Of a stretch of 64,000 nt of DNA, positions 49,215-60,930 are shown piece after piece. The translations under genes were made by a program, and so were the position numbers. The stretch spans positions 1,674,001 through 1,738,000 of the forward strand of contig CM062388.1 in the NCBI GenBank assembly GCA_031310005.1, in the 5' to 3' direction. The notes under the pieces are model-generated. The model did no database searches and was not told where the DNA came from. It saw only the letters and a program-made list of their open reading frames with translations. Origin of the DNA: Dactylellina haptotyla (lineage: Eukaryota > Ascomycota > Orbiliomycetes > Orbiliales > Orbiliaceae). Position 1 is the stretch's first letter; every line of letters begins with the position of its first letter.

Positions 49215-50441
49215 ATGCCTCTGTAAGTCATCCTTTGGTTCACGGTGGAGATCTAAAACTAACGGCTGGCTAGCAACCTGCTACAGCACAAGTCATGGCA
49301 CGTCGGGTCCGCCAAGAACCAGGAACGCGTCCGCCGGGATGAGCGCGAGGCCGCTCTCAGGGAGGAGGAGGAGGAACGGCGTATGCAACTGGCTGATGCC
49401 GAACAGCGGCTTCAGATCCTTCGACAGAGGTTGGCCAACGGTCAAACCGGCGAGGACGTCAGCTTGCAAGTCGATCACGATGAGATTGCAGCCGCTTCAT
49501 CTTCTGTCCCGCAGAACAGTCAACCTACGGAATGGGGTAGGCGCGACAGAACCAAGAAACGGCGAAGGGACGATGGCGGCGACAACAGTGAGATCCCAAA
49601 ATCTCGAACTGCAAACGTGGCTACTATGAATCATTCATCATCAAACGCGCCGTTGATAGGAGTGGATGGGCATATCAATCTCTTCCCACCAGAGGGTGCA
49701 CCGCAAACGTCGGCTGGGAACAAGGAGTACATGGCGGACAAGAAGCGCAAGGAGGAGGAACTTGAAGCGCAGTACACCATGAAGCTATCGCGGCCGTCGG
49801 AGCCATGGTATTCCAGCATTGACGGAACCGCAGAAGCAGATAGGGCGAAGGATGAGAATGCGAAGAAGCGAGAGGAGAGATTGGAGACGAGGGCAAGGGA
49901 AGCGAACGACCCGATGAGGGTTATGAGAAGGGGAGTTGAGAAGCTGAAGGAGGTTAGAGGGGAAGTGACGGTGGAAAGACGGAAGCGGGATGCTGGGGTG
50001 GGGATCGGGTTGAGCAAAGCGGTGGAAGGTTTGACTAAGGACTACAGACGAGGTGAACACAGACATAAGCGCGGGTCGAGGAGCAGATCAAGAAGTAGGA
50101 GCAGATCGAGGGAAAGACATAGACACAGGAGTGACCACGGTCGAAGACATGGAGATAGAGATGACAGGAAGTCTCGTCGTCGTCGCTCGGAGAGCCCCGA
50201 TCGTAGAGACAGGGGCCGTGGCAGGGAGAGTGGGTCCTCGCGATCATACAATAAGGATAGAGATAGGGACGGGAGCGACGCAATGGCAAAACTGAGAGAG
50301 GAGAAGCTGGCACGAGAAGCAGCTGAGCGACGGAAAGCACAGGCGCTGGTGGAGGACGAGATGGCGTTCAGGAAGCCGGAGAAGTGGACGGCCTCGACAG
50401 CTGGGGGGAGGGGCAAATACAGCAGGCAATTCGGCGAGTGA
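49215..50441 (+). CDS. CIR_N-domain protein, LENG1-like, probably spliceosome-associated
   Basis: 391-residue charged protein. The first coding exon is only 8 nt (49215-49222, ATG CCT CT). After a 51 nt GT/AG intron, exon 2 is 49274-50441. The spliced start MPLNLLQHKSWHVGSAKNQE followed by RVRRDEREAALREEEEERR is the CIR_N signature found at the N terminus of human LENG1 and, in variant form, of the splicing factor Cwc25. The LENG1 form (NLLxHKSWHV) fits best. Next come a coiled-coil-like charged stretch, INLFPPEG, and EPWYSS. The C terminus is Arg/Ser-rich (SRSRSRSRSRERHRHRS) with KPEKWTAS near the end. Nuclear by the RS and basic tracts. A splicing role is inferred from domain and composition. 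Confidence 0.85.
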
Positions 50442-51124
50442 CGTGGACCTAATAGCTAATTCACAAATGGCAAGTGGCGTGAGGGGGTGCGATGCGGTAT
50501 CACGGTACTACGCACGAGCTTACGAGATTTTAATGATTTTTCGATTTTTCGATTTTCGATTCGAATACCGATTCCTGGCATGAGGGTTTTGCGTAACCAA
50601 TTGACGCAAAAAGGTGGGATTGTGCCCAGAATTCGATGGCACGGTCGAATATGCATATGCATGGTGCGTATCATGAAATCTCCACACTTGAGCAGCCCTC
50701 ACACTCGCATCCGGGACGCTATCCGAGAACAGAATGGGGCAGGATGGGGCAGGATGGGGACTGAACGGGAGCGAATCGAATCGTCGATGCGGACTTGAGG
50801 CTGGCTGGCACTGGAAGCGGGTTTTTTCGTGTGATGTCTTCTGTAAGCGGATTAGCGCGGCAAGCAAAATCAAGAAATGTGGCCCTGCAGCGCGATGACG
50901 TCATGCGGCCAGCGGGCAGGCTCGCAGGGTCTGTCGGGCTTTGAGCACCGGAAACAACGAGCGAGGCCGCATCGCCAATTGCAATCGAAGCGGAACGCCA
51001 ACCTGCCTGACGGGTATCCCGCAGCAGCAACATTAGCCGTCCTTCTTCTTCTCATTGATGTTTTGATTACATTCCTGTGACGGTGCGATATTTCTAAGGG
51101 AGGTGCAGATCTTGGCCGTGTGGA

Positions 51125-51169
51125 GAAGAAGAAGAAGAAGAAGAAGAAGAAGAAGAACAGCAGCAGCAG
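51125..51169. repeat. (GAA)11 followed by (CAG)4 microsatellite
   Basis: Eleven perfect GAA units at 51125-51157, then four CAG units at 51158-51169, upstream of the histidine kinase. Confidence 0.95.
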
Positions 51170-51490
51170 AAGGAGCTGGGAACAGACGAACGTCAAACAT
51201 CAGACCCGCCAGCCCTTCGTTTCGCACCCTTTTCGCCCTCACCGCTTCCCTTCTTCCCTCTCAATTGAGCCGGTGCAGCAGCTGGCTGGTGTTTATTAGT
51301 CCGGCCAGACCAAGTTGGCTAGTTAGCACCGCGCGGTGGCAATTTGGGCCGAGTGGAACCGGCGTGTGTCCAGACCTTTTTCTTGTTCATCGTTCACGCC
51401 AAAAAAGGCCGGCCAGCCAGCCTCTTTCCAAGTTGGCTTCACGACAGGGCCACACCACACCACCTTTCCAACCGCACCACCGCTACCACA

Positions 51491-51530
51491 ACCACCTTGA
51501 ACCACCTTGGACCACCTTGGACCACCTTAA
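51491..51530. repeat. 10 bp tandem repeat, four units
   Basis: ACCACCTTGR repeated four times (the last unit differs at its end), in the leader of the histidine kinase gene. Confidence 0.9.
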
Positions 51531-52229
51531 CCACCAGACCGGGACCGCCGTAGCAGCTGGAGCGGTAGTAGCAGCAGCAGTAAAGTAATCATCATAATAA
51601 TAATAACACCGGCAATCACAGTTGTAAACACGTCTCCGGTCACCAGACCAGAACGGAAGCCTGTCAACTGATTCGGGCCAGCCCCAACGCAAGATTTTGC
51701 TTCCCTGTTCCGGCGCTCTCGCCTCTCGCTCTCGCTCTCGCTCCCACGCAGGCGGACAGACGAGCCTCTCTCGACGTCGAACCACCACCACACCCACCCA
51801 CGACGACGACCTTCTCGCACATTAATAATTGCTGTGCATACCCCGGCACCGCTCGTAGCTATCCGCGGACAATACCGTCCTGCAGCTGCCGCACGCCACT
51901 TGCCAGTTACTTGCCAGTTACTTGGTTGTATACTTTGTTGAACAGTAAAACCCAAAAAGCTGCCCTTCCTCTCGATAACCACTGCTCGATCGACATACCA
52001 TCCCTCCCCGTATATACTCTCCAACTCACACCCACCGAGCCACTGTATCCATTCCGATTCACGACTCCCTCCCCGTTGCAAATCTATTCCCCTTTCCAGC
52101 TTGCCTCTTTCCCGAACATCGGGGAACCCTCTCTCTCAGGCCGGGTTCCATCCTTTCTTTCTTCTCTCCGTCCTCCCTCACACCAAAGCAACTCGCCTGG
52201 CCATCTATTCCACACTACCCCCCAAGTGG

Positions 52230-52361
52230 ATGACCGCAACTAGCTCTCGCCCTGCACTGTGTGTCGTTGTCGGCCGTCGTCGCGCATCTTTGCAGGTGAG
52301 GATATCTAACCCGCCGCCGCGGCTCCTCGTTCCGAGCCAACCTTCACGGCACGGATCATGA
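52230..52361 (+). promoter_or_regulatory. Possible upstream ORF overlapping the histidine kinase start
   Basis: A 43-codon frame starting MTATSSRPALC. Its TGA stop (52359-52361) overlaps the kinase ATG (52358-52360) by two bases, with a second ATG directly after. Such an ATGA-type overlap can allow re-initiation and would dampen translation. Whether this leader is in the mature mRNA is unknown; a GTGAGG donor motif at about 52296 might remove part of it. Confidence 0.35.
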
Positions 52362-55300
52362 TGGTACACCACACGCAGTCGTTGGGTCCCGTCGCCTCTG
52401 CGACCTCCAACCGGACCCTGTCACCCCTCTCAGAACAGCCGGAGACTCTCTTAGCCGTGCAATTGGGCCCTACCGACCGGAATCCAATTGACCAGGATTC
52501 TGTTCAGCTGTCAAAGGGTGCCGGACCCGCAGTGCCAGGTCTCAATTCAGCTCAGCAAGAGCAGCAGCAGCAGCAGCAGAACGGTGCCACCAGCAGCGCT
52601 GGCACCAACACTGATAAGCCGACCAACTCAAGCTTACCTCCCGCTGTGATACCTGTCATTCCGCTAGCTAAAGGCTCTCCCTTCCCAGCTCCTCGGAAGC
52701 AGACAGTCGAGTCTTTACGAGAGGTACGTTCCCCCTTCAGTATACATGCTTCCCCCCTCCTTCCATATACCAAAATAGCTCCACAAATCTTGATCTGAAA
52801 ATTTCCATGCAAGTTACGTATGGGGAGTGTAACCTTGGTTGCGTACTTAGCTATCTTGCAGCCGTTCAGTCTGACAAGCGTCTGGAGCCGCGCTAACTGA
52901 CTATTTCCCCTGCACCCCTCTTCTCCCTCTCACCCAACTCCGCTTTTGCTCCCAAACCTGCTTTCCATTCCCTAATCTTTCGATTTTTTTCAATTTTTTC
53001 AATTTTTTCAAAACCGAATGGCAATGGATTGGATGTACAACCGATCAACCAATCTTTGCATTTCGAACCCACCCAGACCACATGCCTGCGGGCCGTGTTT
53101 TGTTTCTGGTTACTGTTCGTGGGAAGAATCTTGTATATTGGGAAGAACGAAGGAAAAATCCCGTCTAACTCGCTTTCATTATCGAAATTCTTTCGTAGGC
53201 GTACAATTCTCACCTACTCCACTCGCAGATGTCTAGGCAATTACCGAGTCGGAGGAAAAGCCGTCTTGATCGACAGGTATCCCAAGACTCGCCGCCGTCA
53301 TCTACTCCCGGGAAACCAGAGGTAGGGAAGGATACCACCACTAGAAGGGATTCTCATGGTGGGCCCATAAGCGCCGGCACCGCACCTTCGGCGGCTGCAC
53401 CGCTGGTCACCCCTTCATACCCATTCCCCAACATGGGCCAGCGCTTTCAAATCGCCGCCATGTCGCCCACCAGTATCGGCCCCCACGACAGAGCTATCCC
53501 ATCTGGAACGAACACACCGGCCTCTGTCGCCTTTTACCCACCGGAGACGAACCCCCCTACGCCTTACGAGAACCCGGACTTCCCTTCCCCGAATCTCTAC
53601 GAGCTGGCATTGATACTACACTCCGAACCTGGGATGGATGGCTTTTGGGAGACCGTGGTGCGGATAATGCGAGAGTTCTACAAGGCGGAGAGAATTAGCT
53701 TGACCATTCCGACGGACCTCACCGATCTCACAAACTCTCCTTGGGGGCAAAAGGCAACCTATAACGAGGCCGACGAGGATTCAATGTCACTATCATACAT
53801 GGGGGAAGACGCTGCCATCCAAAGACGGGATTTCGGATCCAACTCTCCAAATGACACGACGACTTCTATTTTCGCAGGTGGCGGAGGTGGCGGCAGCACC
53901 TTGGAGTTACCTTTGAGTCCCCAGCGTGGCTTCTCGCAGGAATCTGTTGAAACAGTCATTATTCCCTCGGATACCGGCGGCCCTATATTTTCTCCGGTAA
54001 CCGTAGATGTCACGGATCAGACGAATTTTCATGGAGGGTGGACCGGGATAGATAGTCGTGTTGAAGGCGTGGAAGAACAGAATCAGCCGCCAGATATAAT
54101 ACCGGACTACCTCATGGACCCGTTAATGGATGAAGATGAATCTCAAAAGGGTCAGGTTTTCTTGAACCTACAACCGTTAAATTACGAAGCCGAACCTCTG
54201 ATCGATGGCGCGGGTGTAAGTAGAGTGCTCGAAAGGGGGAAGACAGTAGTACTATCGCGGGAGTATAAGGATATGCAAACGAAATGGGAGCGAATAGCTG
54301 CTCAGAAGGAAGAGAAGGCTAGGTTACAGGAGCAGAGGGCATCGGAACGGAATTCAAATATGCCTCCCACACCCGGGGTGGACGCACCCGGAGCTCCTTC
54401 GTTTAAAGCAAAAAATCGACGAAGGTTTCCTTTCCCTTCAGTCGAGGACTTCCAACTGCGCTACAAGGACGGCAACAATAATACAACACAACAGAGATCA
54501 CCTCCCAGGGGACCGCAATTCGAGGAGTTCGAGCAAGCTGTTTCCTCGCCCTGGTCACAATCGCCAGCACCATCGCCCGCCATGAGAGCTGATCCCAGCG
54601 AGAATCCGTTCTTCCAGCCGGCAAAAGTAGACGAAGAGTGTTTCAATCCATCTGCTGAGAGTCCTCAGTACTCAATTGCTGAACCAATCCATGCGATAGG
54701 ATTGGAAAACGCATCCACAGTCATCCATATTCCACTGATACACCCATCGACGTCGATAATAAATTTTGGGAACCGTAGAAAAGCTGGTGCACTCCTTTCA
54801 GATGTACCAGAAAAGCGAACGCCCATTGCCATTCTATCGATCTTGTCGTCGGTTATTCCGTATCCGAAGAATCTCGTCCACTCCCTAACCCACCTTTCTC
54901 CGCTCATGGCCACGGCATTTGCGCTATCTCAAGCTCATTCTAATGCCGCACTCCAGCTTTCGCACTTACAGTTCCAGGGTCCGGAAGTTGTGCCGAATCA
55001 GAGGAAGCAGGAGGACGTTGGATCGTCAATCATGAGTGTAACCAGTCCAAGTGACTATACGAAATCCTCGACTACGAATTCGTTAGCCGGTACGCCGAAC
55101 CAAGATCTGATAGCCTCCTTTGGAGATCCACCGGGAAAGAGCATCAGCCCGCTGGCATCTGCAAGCCCTAAGAGCACGAACGGTGATGGTTACTTTGGTT
55201 CACCAACTCAACGGCCGCCGAATGTGAAGCGGAGGACAAGTACGGGCGTGTATCACGTACCCATGAGCCCGGGCGAGCAACCAACGCCAACCATCACAAA

Positions 55301-58300
55301 ATTCCACCCATCGAGGGTTGAACACTTGATAGAAGAAGCAACAGGACGGCCGTCAAGACCACCGATGCCGAGGACAATTTCTGAAGTTATGGAACCTCAA
55401 GATAATTTTACCCGACGGAAGGAACAGATGGATGCGTCCGAGTCAGAAAAGGCTTCAGACTCGGAGAGGGAAGGCAGCGTGGATATAGCCTCATCTGAAG
55501 ACATTAAAACACCCAAGGCGGTTATGACGCCAAACATGGAAATGGGGAAACAGACCACTGGTTTCTTCGGTACACCAACAGATGCTGCTGCGATGCAGGA
55601 GATCACACCAGCAAATGTCGATGCGATCCTGCGCACGCCTCCTATCAAACCGCATTACATCGCCATTCCGAGTATGGATATTTTCCCACCGATGGGCGTG
55701 CCAGAAACTCCCAGCAATGTCCCGTTACCAGAGACACCGCTCCATGGACCTATGAGTGCGATGGGACCTCATCCGAGGGAATCACTTAAGAATAATTTCA
55801 AGTTGAACGTGCTTGGAGCGATGCCGGATAGAGGAGGGGCGTCGACGCCAATAATGCCGAGTGCGACGCATGATCTACAGGCAGTAGAATGTGCACTTGA
55901 ATCCGCAATATACCCTCTCCCATCACCGAGTACGGAAGAACTGAAAGCCGACTCACCGGAAGGCAAGATTGATTCCAAAAAACGGATACCCTTACGCCGG
56001 CACTCATCATTGGCGAGCACCTACCGGCACACCAGGTTACATTCTCGAGGTGCAGAGTTTGGGGCGAGTTTCCCGACTATCGCAAGTTCGTCGAATTTAC
56101 CTCTTAGTCCGGGGTACGAATATATGCGACCAAACTCTGCAAAGCCCGTCTACAACGGGCAATACGACAGCCAACAGAAAAACATGCCGCCGCCGTCTAA
56201 TAAACTTCTACGGACAATCATTGATGCTATACCTGTGCACGTCTTTACGGCTGCCCCGCAGACGGGCGAAACAACGTGGGTGAACTCGCGGATGTTGAGT
56301 TACCGCGGTGCGACAGCGGAGGAGTTCATGGCGGATCCCTACGAACCTTTCCACCCAGATGATCGTGCGAATTACATACGCCTATGGCTCGCGGCTGTTC
56401 GCAAGGGTGAGCCGTTTTCGTACCAGATTCGGATCCGTCGATTCGACGGGCACTACAGATGGTTCATGATCCGTGCGGTGCCTTTGAGGGATAATCGCGG
56501 TATCATAGTGCACTGGTTTGGTACCAACATGGACATCCATGACCAGCGAATCGCGGAGGTGAACGCAGCACGGCAGGCAGAGATGGCGGAGTCCGAAGCC
56601 AAGTACCGCAGTTTGGCGAACTCGAGTCCGCAGATTGTTTTTGCTGCGACGTTGAACGCCGGAATCACCTTTGCGAATAACCAGTGGCTAGAGTATTCGG
56701 GCCAGACGCTGGACCAGGCGCTGCAGCTTGGATTTATGGAGTTTGTGCATCCGCAGGACAGGTATAAATGCGCTCTACCGGGATTTAGAATGAACAAGAT
56801 GAATGCCGGTGGGAGCGGTGACACCAACGAGAAGGAGAAAACGGGAGGTGGGGCGTGGTTTAAAGCTGTAGGAGGTGGGGTTGATGTTGTGGATGGAGAA
56901 GGGGGGAAGGTGGAGCTCATGGGGGTGAAAGAGAATGAAGCGCAACCGCCATTTTCCACGGAACTACGATTACAAAGAAAAGATGGGCAGTACCGCTGGC
57001 ATCTTGTGCGCTGTGTTTCGGTGGAAGCGTCGAATGTGGAGGGATTGTGGTTTGGGACATGCACTGATATCAATGACCACAAGTTGCTCGAGCAGCGGTT
57101 GAAGGATGCGAACGATGCAGCGAAGAAGGCGATGGAGAGCAAGACGCGGTTTTTGAGCAACATGTCGCATGAGATCCGGACGCCGCTGATTGGGATTTCC
57201 GGGATGGTGAATTTCCTGCTGGATACACCGCTGAACGGAGAGCAATTGGATTACTGTCATACGATATCGAGCTCGTCGGACGGGTTGTTGATGGTTATCA
57301 ATGACATTTTGGACTTGAGTAAAGTCGAGGCCGGGATGATGCGGTTGAGTTTTGAGTGGTTCCGGGTCCGGAGTTTGATGGAGGATGCGAACGAGTTACT
57401 AAGTACGATGGCGATTTCGAAGGAGCTGGAGTTGAACTATTTGGTGGAGGAGAGCGTGCCGAGCATGGTTAGTGGAGATCGGATTCGGTTGCGCCAGGTC
57501 ATTTTGAATATTGTTGGGGTGAGTATTCTCTATTTTCTTTTCTTCACTGCGAGAGGTAGGGTTATTAACGAAGATATGGTAGAATGCGATAAAATTTACT
57601 AGCAAAGGAGAGGTTTTCACGCGGTGTTTTGTGATCGAAGACCAGGAAACGCCTCCAGATACTGTGCTACTCGGATTTGAATGCTCCGATACGGGACCGG
57701 GATTCGATAAGAAGGATGAAGAGCTTATGTTTAAGCCGTTCAGTCAGATCGATGGGTCGAGTACCCGCGCGCATGGCGGTAGCGGCCTCGGACTGGTGAT
57801 TTCCCGGCAACTCATCGAACTACACGGTGGCAAGATGACGGCGAAGAGTAAAAAGGGCGAAGGGTCTACGTTCTACTTTTCGGCGTTGTGCAAGACGCCC
57901 GTTTTGCATCAGGATAGGATTTCGAGTCCTGGGGCGGAACACTCGTTGGAGAGGGTGGTGACGTTCCCTATGCCCCATAGGCAAGCGTCTTCAGATACGA
58001 CCTGTGAGAGTCCGCCCACGCTAGTCAACTCGCCGGGGACACCAGAGTCGACGGTTGCTTCGTCAAGTGGGTCTAGTTATCCGCCTACGTTGAGCACAGA
58101 TGCCCAGCGAGCGTTGGCACATCCCGTACCGTCGGCGCAGGATCCGGCGTCCATGCGGTTTTCGTTACCGACAGAGATCCAACAGAAGGTCGATAAGGCG
58201 CAACAGTCACCTGAAGTTTCACCGGCGAAACGGAGGGCTGAACTTGATAAAGATATTATCAGGCGGAAACCCATGGGCCCGCCATCCTTACTGTCGATTC

Positions 58301-59336
58301 TAATCGTCTCATTCATGCCGTTTAGCCGCAAAGCAATCGAAAGCCACATCCGCACCGTTCTACCGAAGACCATCCCGTTCGAGATAACGGTGGTTAAAGA
58401 TCTCCAGGAGGGCATAGAGCTCGTGAATTCGGATAGCGCCAAAGTATTCTCTCATATCGTTCTGAACATTCCGGATTACAGCCAAATCGCGACACTGACG
58501 CGACAGATCCACTCGAGTGAGCGTCACGCCTCCACGACGATCGTTATCCTGACGACGCCCAATCACCGCACGGCGATAATCGAAGAGAACCCGCCGTTGT
58601 ACGAGAAGATGGGCGCGAGGTTGCAGTTTATATATAAACCGATCAAACCTTCACGATTGAGTGTGATTTTCGATCCGGATAAGGAGTGCGACGCTTCGAT
58701 GGACCGGTATAGACATACGGCGCAGCAGGTGGTTGAGAGCCAAAAGGCGGTGTTTCGGCGGATGGAGAGGGAGGTTGGGCATAAAGGGCACATCGTGCTG
58801 TTGGTGGAGGATAACCTGGTGAACCAGAAGGTGCTGTTGCGGTTTTTGAGCCGCGTCGGGGTTGAAGTTGAGACTGCGACGGATGGGGAGGAGTGCGTTG
58901 GGAAGGTTTTAGAGAAGGGGGTCGGATATTATAGTCTTATTCTTGTGAGTATAGTGGCGTACTCCAAGGAATCTATCCTTGACGAGGGGTGGATTTTTTT
59001 CAACAAGTTTTGGGGAGTACGTGCTAACCGTGGTGATATTTGTAGTGCGATTTACATATGCCCCGCAAGGATGGGTTTGCGACATGTGCGGAAATCCGAG
59101 CGTGGGAACGGGAGAATAGGAGTGCTACGATTCCCATTATTGCGTTGTCGGCGAACGTGATGAGCGATGTTGCGGAGCGGTGCGCTGCGGCTGGGTTTTC
59201 GAGGTATGTTAGCAAACCTGTGGATTTCAAGGTGCTGGGAGATACGATCAAGGAGTTGCTAGACCCGACTAAGAATCCGGGTTTGATGTCTGATCATATG
59301 GAGGACAATGGAAGTATGGCGGTACAGGTGAATTGA
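52358..59336 (+). CDS. Hybrid sensor histidine kinase (two PAS, HisKA, HATPase, receiver)
   Basis: Two-component phosphorelay sensor of 2102 aa. Exons: 52358-52723, 53229-57518, 57583-58944, 59046-59336. The first intron is long (505 nt), the other two 64 and 101 nt. Residues 1-1100 are mostly disordered, but ELALILHSEPGMDGFWETVV and SLTIPTDLTDL around residue 240-290 look like a GAF-type sensory part. PAS 1 is at about 1110-1220 (VHVFTAAPQTGETTWVN), PAS 2 at about 1247-1400. HisKA has SNMSHEIRTPLIGISGMVNF with phospho-His 1436. The HATPase N-box starts at Asn 1553 (NAIKFTSKGEVF), with G-boxes ECSDTGPGFD and HGGSGLGLVISRQL. The receiver has VLLVEDNLVNQKVLL, CDLHMPRKDGF with phospho-Asp 2008, and Lys in YVSKPVD. 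No TM segment, so it is a cytosolic sensor. All catalytic residues are present. The signal sensed is unknown. Confidence 0.94.
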
Positions 59337-60360
59337 AGTAAATAGGCGGATGTCTATATTTTGTGTCTGCTGCTTTTTTTTGCTGTGGCAGATACGTATT
59401 GACTTTTACGAGCATTGATATTGGCGTTTTTGAACCATTTTTGGTGGGTTCTTCTTAGTTACTGCTTTTTTTAGTTCCGATGAGCTTTCTTCCTTCGAGC
59501 GCCGTTGCTTTTTTTTGCTTTTTCTTCTTATATTTTTATAGAAGGGAATCGGCACAGATACCTATCCTTTTGGGCTTTCGATTTGCTTCGGTTTTTTTTT
59601 TTTTTTTGGTGGTGGAATTTTATATATAACATTTTTTATTGTGGAAGAGCCTTTGCTTTTAGAAGGTTGAGTATATTATCTTTCTTTCTTTCTTTCTTTC
59701 TTCTCTCGGCCCATCTCCGGGGCGGTTGTGTGTTTACCGGCCGGTGGGGTGTGTCTCTTACTACTACTTGTTTCTTTATTTAATTTATAGTAGGAAGATG
59801 GATGGATGGATGAATGGGCTGACGGAAAGAGATGGTGAGAGATTGATGTATAGCTTATATAATGTGTCTTTTCTAGATGTATATATACATACATTGGTGG
59901 AGATGGGGACGCTGAAAAGGATGCATGTACATATGAAAAAATAAATCAAATATTAAGATAAAGACTGAAGGAGAGATTGATGTGGTGACTTCTGTTATGG
60001 ATGATGTGTAGCTGTCATCGACCGTCGTCGATCGGTTATTGGGATAGATGGTTACACAAGCAAGGAAGCACTTCCCTTTTTGGCATGTAACAATCCTTGC
60101 ATGTTGTGTATATGTGAGGTTTTATGTGTTGGGGAGTTACATTCCTAGAGAGGGCAGGTTTATGTGTATGATTTTGATAACTTGTTGCAAGGAAGCTTAT
60201 GATTATTTGCATGGAGATTATTTTTTCAGGGGTTTATTATTACTCGAGATGAGGCGAGCCGTCAAGTTGTGACTGTTATAACATTCGTTGAACATAACTC
60301 GTCGAGCCTCTCTCACTCGAATTTATTTGAAGTTATTTGTACTTAGTTTAGCTAGATATA
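59337..60360. other. Intergenic, T-rich, with microsatellite
   Basis: About 1 kb after the histidine kinase. T-rich 3' UTR-like sequence is followed by a (CTTT)n run at 59680-59702 and ATATACAT repeats near 59878-59893. No supported gene. Confidence 0.5.
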
Positions 60361-60930
60361 TTAACAGTACCCGTAAGTTTCGTCATCGGAGCCCCACGGA
60401 TCTTCATCCCAATGATAATATTCAGTATATCTGAGGGACTTAGGTTCTATGGCCACCTCGATGAAGGATACATTGTATGGTGGGACGCTACTGAATTTTA
60501 TTCTCTCTGCCCCTTGAGATCTTTCGCTCCATTTGTAATCGAGTATGATTGCCAATATGGATCTTTTTATGTTGAGTGAACCAGACCCCATACGTGACTG
60601 GGCTTCCGCCCATGCCTCGCGCGGCGCGTACTTAAAGACAACCATAACCAACTCTTTGAAAATGGACCGCCAGAGCACCGGAATGCTGTCATCTGGTTCA
60701 TCGATTGTACAGTAGGAGGCCCAGTGGGAACGGTCAATCTTCTTATGAGTCGTTATCCAATTCGAACGCGAGATGGCACTCGACCGAAGAAGCGAATCTA
60801 TTTCTAGGATTAGCAGCGGGGTCTTTGCCGTGATGATGCTGAACTCCTTGTAGAGATTCCTGACGTATTCTTTTACCGCTTTGCAGTCTTTTCTCGTGCA
60901 TCGGTCTTCATTTGATCTTTTCTCGGGCAG
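60361..60930 (-). CDS. Unidentified open frame, likely last exon or a gene relic
   Basis: 189 codons open on the minus strand, ending SDDETYGYC and a stop. The frame begins directly after a CGTTCTAG acceptor-like site at 60931, and the first in-frame ATG (VMVVFKY) lies well inside. It therefore looks like a terminal exon whose upstream exon I cannot find, or a 5'-truncated relic. Composition is protein-like: KEYVRNLYKEFSIITAKTPL, WITTHKKIDRSHWASYCT and YYHWDEDPWGSDDE. It vaguely recalls the variable fungal proteins that accompany F-box domains, but no F-box is visible and I assign no family. Confidence 0.35.
   Translation of the reverse strand: MPEKRSNEDRCTRKDCKAVKEYVRNLYKEFSIITAKTPLLILEIDSLLRSSAISRSNWITTHKKIDRSHWASYCTIDEPDDSIPVLWRSIFKELVMVVFKYAPREAWAEAQSRMGSGSLNIKRSILAIILDYKWSERSQGAERIKFSSVPPYNVSFIEVAIEPKSLRYTEYYHWDEDPWGSDDETYGYC

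Larger units (their letters stand above)
50442..52357. other. 1.9 kb leader/promoter region of the histidine kinase gene
   Basis: Gap between the LENG1-like gene and the hybrid histidine kinase, both plus strand. It contains a GAA/CAG microsatellite, a 10 bp tandem repeat and a long pyrimidine-rich stretch at about 51690-52300, fitting a long 5' UTR. A possible upstream frame ends over the kinase start (listed separately). No other gene seen. Confidence 0.5.
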
